From Deltaproteobacteria bacterium (GTDB lineage Bacteria > Desulfobacterota > G020345765): DNA of 9,773 nucleotides. The stretch is from positions 1 to 9,773 of the forward strand of contig JAUWWP010000066.1 in assembly GCA_030616835.1 (NCBI GenBank), read 5' to 3'. Shown here piece by piece: positions 5,208 to 9,773 of this stretch. How positions within the stretch are numbered: the stretch's first letter is position 1; every line of letters starts with the position of its first letter. The position numbers were made by a program, and so were the translations under genes. A model generated the notes under the pieces. That model searched no databases and had not been told where the DNA came from. It saw only the letters and a list, made by a program, of their open reading frames with translations.

Positions 5208-6100
5208 TAAAAATCATAAAAAGCCTATTAATCTTAACTGCATTATCTTTCGCCCTGGGAGAGGAGGCCCGGGCCGAAGAAAAGACCAAGGTTGATCCCG
5301 AACCTATGAGGATCATCTCTATGGCCCCCAGCCTTACCGAGACCCTCTTTGCCCTGGGCCTGGGCAGCAGGGTGGTGGGGGTAACTAACTTTTGCAACTA
5401 TCCCCCGGAAGCCCGGGAAAAGGAAAAGATCGGGGGCTTTATCAACCCTAACCTGGAGAAAATAGTCTCTTTGAAGCCGGATTTGATTCTGGCTACCCTT
5501 GATGGCAATAAAAAAGGGGTCATCGATAAGCTTAAGGAACTGGGGCTTTCGGTTAATGTTATTAACCCCAGGAATATCGAAGAGATCTTAGGCTCGATAA
5601 CTCAGATCGGCGAGCTAACTTACCGACACAAGAGGGCCGAAGAGCTGGTTAGCTCAATGAAAAGAAGGATAGGGAAGGTGGTCAAGTCGGTTAAGGGACT
5701 CAGCAGACCCCCGGTTTTATTTATTTACGGAGAAGATCCTTTAATTACTGCGGGCCCGGGAACATTTGCTAACGATCTGATTAAATTAGCCGGGGGAAGG
5801 AATATTTCCGAGGACTCATGGATCCCTTATCCCAAGTACAATCTTGAGGAAATCCTGATAAAGAAGCCGGAGCGGATCTTTATTTCCTCCATGGAAGTTA
5901 CCGAAAAAGCTCCCTCAAAGGTAATCGAGAGGTGGAAAAAGTGGCCTGCAATACCAGCGATTACCAAAGAGCGGGTCTTTCTTATTAATGGAGACCTGAT
6001 TGATCGCCCGGGTCCCCGAATTATCGAGGGATTGGAGATCCTGGCCAGACGGATTCACCCCGAGGCATTCAAGCCTGATGGTAGTTATATAGAACGATAA
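5189..6100 (+). CDS. btuF: periplasmic cobalamin-binding protein BtuF
   Basis: A 303-residue class III ABC transporter binding protein (PF01497). A signal peptide with hydrophobic core IIKSLLILTALSFAL leads to a likely cleavage at ARA|EE near residue 29. No lipobox cysteine is present, so the mature protein should be soluble in the periplasm. The N-lobe begins RIISMAPSLTETLFALGLG, with INPNLEKIVSLKPDLILA; the C-lobe carries ITAGPGTFANDLIKLAGG and YNLEEILIKKPERIF. The glutamates in NLEKI and NLEEI are at positions where family members contact the permease. The frame is open back to an ATG at 5099, but that version would add residues encoded by the hairpin element, so 5189 is preferred. Neither start has a good ribosome binding site. 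Neighbours btuCD and the riboswitch-controlled btuB support cobalamin as ligand. Confidence 0.88.
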   Translation: MGPSNGVKIIKSLLILTALSFALGEEARAEEKTKVDPEPMRIISMAPSLTETLFALGLGSRVVGVTNFCNYPPEAREKEKIGGFINPNLEKIVSLKPDLILATLDGNKKGVIDKLKELGLSVNVINPRNIEEILGSITQIGELTYRHKRAEELVSSMKRRIGKVVKSVKGLSRPPVLFIYGEDPLITAGPGTFANDLIKLAGGRNISEDSWIPYPKYNLEEILIKKPERIFISSMEVTEKAPSKVIERWKKWPAIPAITKERVFLINGDLIDRPGPRIIEGLEILARRIHPEAFKPDGSYIER

Positions 6101-6147
6101 AAATGATTGTACATAAATAGGGTAGTGTTGCAAATACAGACAGATGA

Positions 6148-6330
6148 ATAAATCCTAAGCACTAAGCACCAAATCCTAAACAATTTCAAATGATCAAAAC
6201 CTAAAATTCAAAACCATGTCCTGAGCCCTTCGATTAACTCAGAACAGACCTGTCGAAGGGATTGTTTTGAATTTGGTTAATTTGAATTTTGGATTTGTTT
6301 AGGGTTTAGGATTTGGGATTTAGGATTTAT
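6148..6330. repeat. 183-bp imperfect inverted repeat between btuF and btuC
   Basis: The ends ATAAATCCTA (6148-6157) and TAGGATTTAT (6321-6330) are perfect 10-bp inverted repeats. The arms, each about 65 bases of AAATCCTAA/TTGAATTTT-type sequence, are imperfectly complementary over their length. The centre (6217-6260) holds another copy of the dispersed repeat, with CCCTTCGA pairing with TCGAAGGG. It looks like a non-autonomous element with a second repeat nested in it. It occupies most of the 289-base gap between btuF and btuC and could form a very stable hairpin in RNA. Confidence 0.8.
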
Positions 6331-6356
6331 CAGCATGATAATGATGTATGAAATAC

Positions 6357-6386
6357 TATACATAAATATCTAATAAGTATTATAAT
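6357..6386 (+). promoter_or_regulatory. possible promoter immediately before btuC
   Basis: TATACA at 6357-6362 (4 of 6 to the -35 consensus) and a perfect TATAAT at 6381-6386 are 18 bases apart. The ATG at 6390 is only 3 bases past the -10 box, so a transcript from here would be leaderless or would start inside the gene. The area is AT-rich, so chance is possible. Confidence 0.3.
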
Positions 6387-6389
6387 AGG

Positions 6390-7436
6390 ATGCCAGTTAC
6401 TTTAAGAAAGGTCTTATATCTCTCTTTTTTTCTGTCCCTGCTTCTGCTGACAGTGGCCTTGATCTCCCTCTCCATCGGCAGCGCGGGGATAGGATTTACC
6501 AGAATACTATCAATTATCCTGAGTAAACTGCCTTTCTCACCCTCTTCCCCCTTATTAGATGAGACCGAGGTGGCGATAGTGCTCTCTATCCGGTTACCCC
6601 GGATCCTCCTGGCCGGCCTGGTAGGTGCTGCACTCTCAGTAGCCGGGGTTGTGTTTCAGTGTCTGCTCCGTAATCCCTTAGCTGAACCCTATATCCTGGG
6701 TATATCAAGTGGATCGGCAGTAGGAGCAATCCTGGCCATTATGGCCGGAATCGTGGCCTCTTCCTGGGGTATCCCCCTGGCATCCTTTGGGGGAGCCCTC
6801 CTGACCATCCTTCTGGTTTACCGGATCGCCCGAGTGGGTAGGAGGATGGAAACCACTACCCTCCTCCTGGTAGGGGTGATTGTGGGCTTCTTCTTTGCCG
6901 CTATCGTTATGTTTCTTCTCAGCATTTCCCCTATCCATGGCCTGCAGAAGGCGCTTTTCTGGCTGATGGGGGACTTAAGCACAGCAAACTACCTGAAAAT
7001 TATTATTATTCTGCCCTACGTCCTGGGGGGAATAATCTTTATTTACGCCTGGGCCCGGAGCCTGAATATAATCAGTATGGGTGAGGAGGCGGCCCTCCAG
7101 TTAGGGATTGAGGTGGAAAAGGCCAAGTTGATCCTCTTCGTAGCTGCTTCTTTAATCACTGGAGCCGCCGTGGCGGTGAGTGGAGTCATCGGCTTTGTCG
7201 GGCTTATTATTCCCCATATAGTAAGGCTCCTGGCCGGGCCGGACCACCGTCTGCTCCTGCCGGCCTCAGCCCTGGTAGGAGGCTCCTTTCTGATAATTGC
7301 TGATACCCTGGCCCGTACGGTCATTATTCCTTCAGAGCTACCGGTGGGGGTGGTGACAGCCTTCTTCGGAGCCCCTTTCTTTATTTACCTGCTTAGAAGG
7401 AAACGAGGGGAGGTATTAGATGAGCAAAATTTATGA
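6390..7436 (+). CDS. btuC: cobalamin ABC transporter permease BtuC
   Basis: A 348-residue inner-membrane permease of the FecCD family (PF01032), of normal family length and with about ten hydrophobic segments. Family marks include GAALSVAGVVFQCLLRNPLAEP and ILGISSGSAVGA near residues 75-110, VSGVIGFVGLIIPHIVRLLAGP near 265-285, and ELPVGVVTAFFGAPFFIYLL at the end. Two copies form the channel that passes corrinoid delivered by BtuF into the cytoplasm, powered by BtuD. The ATG at 6390 is the only start that keeps the first membrane segment, but no ribosome binding site precedes it. The 3' end overlaps btuD by 17 bases, which indicates a shared transcript. Iron-siderophore permeases share the fold; cobalamin specificity comes from the locus. 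Confidence 0.9.
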   Translation: MPVTLRKVLYLSFFLSLLLLTVALISLSIGSAGIGFTRILSIILSKLPFSPSSPLLDETEVAIVLSIRLPRILLAGLVGAALSVAGVVFQCLLRNPLAEPYILGISSGSAVGAILAIMAGIVASSWGIPLASFGGALLTILLVYRIARVGRRMETTTLLLVGVIVGFFFAAIVMFLLSISPIHGLQKALFWLMGDLSTANYLKIIIILPYVLGGIIFIYAWARSLNIISMGEEAALQLGIEVEKAKLILFVAASLITGAAVAVSGVIGFVGLIIPHIVRLLAGPDHRLLLPASALVGGSFLIIADTLARTVIIPSELPVGVVTAFFGAPFFIYLLRRKRGEVLDEQNL

Positions 7437-8211
7437 ACTTAACGAGGTCTGGTTTAGATATTACCGGGATTGGATCCTTAAGGATATAAGCTTCCAGGTA
7501 GAGAAAGGGGAGCTTCTGGGGATCATCGGCCCCAATGGCTCGGGGAAAACCACCTTGCTCCGGATTCTTGATAGGATCCTTATACCCCAGAGGGGTAAGG
7601 TCATTGTGGATTGCCTGGATCTAAGAGGGATCAGGAGGAGGGAGATAGCCCAGATGGTGGCGGTTGTCCCTCAGGAGCCCCAGTTCAGCTTTCCATTCAG
7701 TGTTCTGGAGGTAGTCTTGATGGGCCGGGCCCCTCACTTAAGGAGTGTCGGATTCGAGGGAAAGAAGGATTATAGTATTGCCCGCCGGGCAATGGAGCTT
7801 ACCGACACCTGGAGGTTTTCCGCCCGTTCGATTACTGAGCTGAGTGGGGGGGAGCGCCAGCGGGTAATGATCGCCCGGGCCCTCACCCAGGAGCCGGAGA
7901 TCCTTCTATTGGATGAACCCACCAGTCATCTGGACATCAATCATCAGGTAGAGATAATGGACCTGGTCAGGGATTTAAACACTTCAAGAGGACTCACTGT
8001 GATAGTTGTTTCTCATGATATTAATCTATCAGCAGAGTATTGCGATCGGATAGTGATGTTGAGCGAAGGTGAGGTTCATCAGATAGGAGGTGCCGGGGAG
8101 GTGATAACCGCCCGAAACCTCCAGGATGTTTACGGAGCCAAGGTTCTGGTCGATACCAACCCGGCAAGCAGCGCTCCCCGGGTTACTTTATTGAGCAGGG
8201 AAGGGTTATAA
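7420..8211 (+). CDS. btuD: cobalamin ABC transporter ATP-binding protein BtuD
   Basis: A 263-residue ABC ATPase with all expected motifs: Walker A GPNGSGKTT (about residues 37-45), Q-loop VPQEPQ (about 84-89), signature LSGGERQR (about 143-150), Walker B ILLLDEPTSHLD (about 163-174) and the switch histidine in VVSHD (about 196-200). It forms a dimer on the cytoplasmic side of BtuC and hydrolyses ATP to drive import. The ATG at 7420 lies inside the end of btuC and has a GGGGAGG ribosome binding site within the btuC coding sequence, consistent with coupled translation. The FepC/BtuD group also serves siderophores and haem; the B12 assignment depends on btuB, its riboswitch and cobQ nearby. Confidence 0.9.
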   Translation: MSKIYELNEVWFRYYRDWILKDISFQVEKGELLGIIGPNGSGKTTLLRILDRILIPQRGKVIVDCLDLRGIRRREIAQMVAVVPQEPQFSFPFSVLEVVLMGRAPHLRSVGFEGKKDYSIARRAMELTDTWRFSARSITELSGGERQRVMIARALTQEPEILLLDEPTSHLDINHQVEIMDLVRDLNTSRGLTVIVVSHDINLSAEYCDRIVMLSEGEVHQIGGAGEVITARNLQDVYGAKVLVDTNPASSAPRVTLLSREGL

Positions 8212-8364
8212 CGGGAAGAAAGATACTTTTATGGGGCAAAAAGGGGTTAGAATTGAGAAACATGCTAGGAAATAGGAAAAAATTGGCATTTAATTTGAGA
8301 AAAATAGGTGTAAATAAGGAGATGAGCAAGGGAAGCGGTCATTAATCTGCCCCTACCTCTTCAA

Positions 8365-8455
8365 GCCCTGTATAGTAATTCTATTACTAAGTATGGGCCA
8401 GTCCTTCGTAGTACTTCTTAGTACGAAGTAGGATGGCAGCTTTTCTTGTTTTTAG
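8365..8455 (+). terminator. possible terminator region downstream of btuD
   Basis: An imperfect hairpin at 8365-8398 (GCCC...GGGC, core AGTAAT/ATTACT) is followed by another at 8402-8433 (TCCTTCGTAGTAC pairing imperfectly with GTACGAAGTAGGA) and then a T-rich stretch at 8441-8453. The stems are imperfect and the T-run is interrupted, so this is a weak call supported mainly by position. Confidence 0.35.
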
Positions 8456-8522
8456 AAGCCTTTAATGGATGCTGTGGGGCTGTTGAAAAACCCTTCTTTA
8501 AGGAAATTTTTTCCATAAACCT

Positions 8523-8543
8523 CCTCTCCCCCTAGGGGAGAGG
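8523..8543. repeat. perfect 9-bp hairpin CCTCTCCCC/GGGGAGAGG
   Basis: CCTCTCCCC at 8523-8531 pairs perfectly with GGGGAGAGG at 8535-8543 across a 3-base loop. There is no T-run on the plus side. A related hairpin is frequent as an intergenic repeat in environmental genomes; it might also help terminate the minus-strand gene ending at 8603. Confidence 0.7.
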
Positions 8544-8602
8544 ACTTACCCCGATGTCCCTATTTTCCCACTATTTTACCTATAGACGACTTCCTTTATC
8601 GG

Positions 8603-9196
8603 TTATTGTAGAGGTATGAGTTTATCAGTTGGTTTGTGTTTATCGTCGTAAATCACAAATGTGAAGCGATAAGTGCTTTTATCCAGGGCGTTTTCGATAT
8701 TTTCCCATTTACCATCCGGAGCCCATATTACATTGGCTATAGGCATATCAAATAATGTGTAGCCTGGATAGTAGGCATGGACAGCGATACCATCAGTTTC
8801 GGGTTTTTTAATATATTCACTAAGAATGAATTTTTTAACACCAGCTCTAAATTGAGCATCCGTAGTATCTTTAGGAATAGCGATATCATAAACGGCTCGG
8901 GTGATATTGGCGTAATTTAAATACCTTCTTTTTGTATTTAATATTTTAAGGGGCGCTTTAGCAGGAGTGGAGGGTTCTTCTGGTGGTTTTTGGGTAATAG
9001 TAGGTGGGGGAGATTCCTTTGATGTTATTGGAAAATAGATTCCCAAGAGAATTAATGCAAGAAGGGAAAGAAGAAAGCCTGAAATCATTCCAGATAGCCA
9101 ATGTGAGCGCGGTCGTTTCTTTAAAATGGCGACAAAGAGATATACTATAAAGATTAAAGCGCCACCGATAAGTAAGATAACAAGTAAATCTTTCAT
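8603..9196 (-). CDS. membrane-anchored protein of unknown function
   Basis: A 197-residue protein I do not recognise with confidence. Two membrane segments are visible: LLVILLIGGALIFIVYLFVAIL (about 4-25), and ISGFLLSLLALILLGIYFP (about 38-56). Between them is a short basic loop (KKRPRSHW). A Pro/Thr-rich linker (about 60-82, with PPPTITQKPPEEPSTP) follows. The remaining 110 residues form a mixed alpha/beta domain with NTKRRYLNYANITRAVYDIA, HAYYPGYTLFDMPIANVIWAPDGKW and a TYRFTFVIYDD strand. Both termini would be on the same side of the membrane, with the positive-inside rule placing the basic loop in the cytoplasm and the C-terminal domain outside. The ATG has AAAGGAG 6 bases upstream. It is transcribed away from cobQ and towards btuD, so a B12 role is not implied. 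Its codons are AT-richer than those of btuFCD. Confidence 0.75.
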   Translation of the reverse strand: MKDLLVILLIGGALIFIVYLFVAILKKRPRSHWLSGMISGFLLSLLALILLGIYFPITSKESPPPTITQKPPEEPSTPAKAPLKILNTKRRYLNYANITRAVYDIAIPKDTTDAQFRAGVKKFILSEYIKKPETDGIAVHAYYPGYTLFDMPIANVIWAPDGKWENIENALDKSTYRFTFVIYDDKHKPTDKLIPLQ

Positions 9197-9335
9197 TTAA
9201 GGCTCCTTTCTTTTAAAGTTAATACTCTTTAAACTAAATTGATATACTGTCTCTAAGGTATCGTTATCAATACACTAAATATTCCAGTTATTTTTTACCA
9301 TAAGTTAGCATCAATCTCAAGACTTTTTATCCTCC

Positions 9336-9364
9336 TTGCATTTTTTAAGGCAGTTCTATATAAT
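9336..9364 (+). promoter_or_regulatory. probable promoter of cobQ
   Basis: TTGCAT at 9336-9341 (weak -35) and a perfect TATAAT at 9359-9364 are separated by 17 bases, 31 bases before the cobQ start. No cobalamin riboswitch core or B12 box lies in the 199-base gap 9197-9395, so cobQ is not under the same visible control as btuB. Confidence 0.5.
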
Positions 9365-9395
9365 TGTTCGCAACTATTTGTAGCTGAAAGGTATA

Positions 9396-9773
9396 ATGAA
9401 GACAAACTCTATAATGATCCAGGGCACTGGCTCCTATGTGGGAAAGAGCGCGGTGGCTGCTGCTTTCTGTCGCATATTCAGTCAGGATGGCCTCCGGGTT
9501 GCCCCCTTCAAGCCCCAGAATATATCCCTGAATTCTTACATTACCGGGGAGGGAGGGGAGATTGGGAGGTCCCAGGCCGTGCAGGCTGAGGCAGCCGGGG
9601 TGGAGCCAACTACGGACATGAATCCCATTCTGATCAAGCCTACTTCAGATGCCAACGCCCAGGTGATTGTCCAGGGAAAGGTTTACGGCAATATGCCCCC
9701 CTATCAGGATCAGGAATTCAAGAAGATAGCAATCAAAGCAATAATGGAGAGCTATAAGAGATTGACAAGACAG
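9396..9773 (+). CDS. cobQ: cobyric acid synthase CobQ, N-terminal part
   Basis: The first 126 codons are present; the gene runs off the right edge. The segment MIQGTGSYVGKSAVAAAFC is the modified P-loop of the CobQ/CobB amidotransferases. It is followed by VAPFKPQNISLNSY, the GGEIGRSQAVQAEAAGVEPT block and MNPILIKPTSD, all characteristic of CobQ. The enzyme uses ATP and glutamine to amidate four side-chain carboxylates of adenosylcobyrinic acid a,c-diamide, giving adenosylcobyric acid. The C-terminal glutaminase domain is beyond the window. The ATG at 9396 follows GAAAGG by 5 bases. Its presence beside an uptake locus suggests the organism can also make or finish corrinoids. The P-loop reads GTGSYVGKS where many family members have GTSSNVGKS or similar, a minor variation. 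Confidence 0.95.
   Translation, partial: MKTNSIMIQGTGSYVGKSAVAAAFCRIFSQDGLRVAPFKPQNISLNSYITGEGGEIGRSQAVQAEAAGVEPTTDMNPILIKPTSDANAQVIVQGKVYGNMPPYQDQEFKKIAIKAIMESYKRLTRQ

Larger units (their letters stand above)
8212..8602. other. non-coding gap after btuD containing several hairpins
   Basis: No convincing gene is present in these 391 bases. They hold two successive imperfect hairpins (8365-8398 and 8402-8433), a perfect 9-bp hairpin at 8523-8543, and a GGGGCTGTTGAAAAACCC segment near 8475 that resembles ends of some insertion sequences. btuD and the gene at 8603-9196 converge on this gap, so transcription termination is expected here from both sides. Confidence 0.5.

Noticed and set aside
8322..8345. 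Seven-codon frame directly after AAGGAG
   Set aside because: The ribosome binding sequence abuts the ATG with no spacing and the peptide is too short to interpret.
8470..8520. Insertion sequence end (GGGGCTGTTGAAAAACCC)
   Set aside because: It resembles some transposon termini, but no matching opposite end, transposase or target duplication can be identified in the window.

Overview
The window looks like part of a chromosome from an uncultured diderm (outer-membrane) bacterium. It encodes a TonB-dependent outer-membrane receptor and a periplasmic binding protein without a lipobox. The intergenic DNA is rich in short imperfect inverted repeats of the CCTTCGACAGG...CTCAGGACA type, which are common in metagenome-assembled genomes of poorly characterised phyla. 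No closer taxonomic placement can be supported from the sequence alone.

Layout. Bases 1-93 (minus strand) hold what is probably the first 31 codons of rsmG, running off the left edge, next to a complex inverted repeat. Bases 236-984 (minus) hold a two-gene MNT nucleotidyltransferase/HEPN module. Bases 985-1287 are non-coding and carry an eight-unit, 10-bp tandem repeat. From about 1288 to 8211 everything reads on the plus strand and forms a vitamin B12 uptake locus: promoter, cobalamin riboswitch, intrinsic terminator, btuB, a PP-loop ATPase of the Dph6/MJ0570 type, btuF, btuC and btuD. Bases 8212-8602 are non-coding with several hairpins. Bases 8603-9196 (minus) encode a membrane-anchored protein of unknown function. 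Bases 9396-9773 are the start of cobQ (cobyric acid synthase), cut by the right edge.

How it works together. BtuB would bring corrinoid across the outer membrane using TonB energy, BtuF would bind it in the periplasm, and BtuC/BtuD would import it. CobQ belongs to the amidation steps that finish the corrin ring, so the cell may both take up and build or remodel corrinoids. The riboswitch should shut off btuB when adenosylcobalamin is plentiful.

The most unusual parts are small and lie between or at the edges of the genes. The PP-loop ATPase has no ATG, GTG or TTG start in its frame and begins at an ATA placed ideally behind an AAGGAGG sequence. Two 45-bp elements, 40/45 identical and each containing a palindrome made of DnaA-box-like halves, sit just before the ATPase gene and before btuF. 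A 98-bp hairpin element with perfect 13-bp terminal inverted repeats has landed directly after the second copy and now supplies the likely btuF start codon. A 37-codon remnant of a second TonB-dependent receptor begins exactly at the btuB stop, in the +1 frame. A dispersed repeat is inserted in frame inside the ATPase gene.
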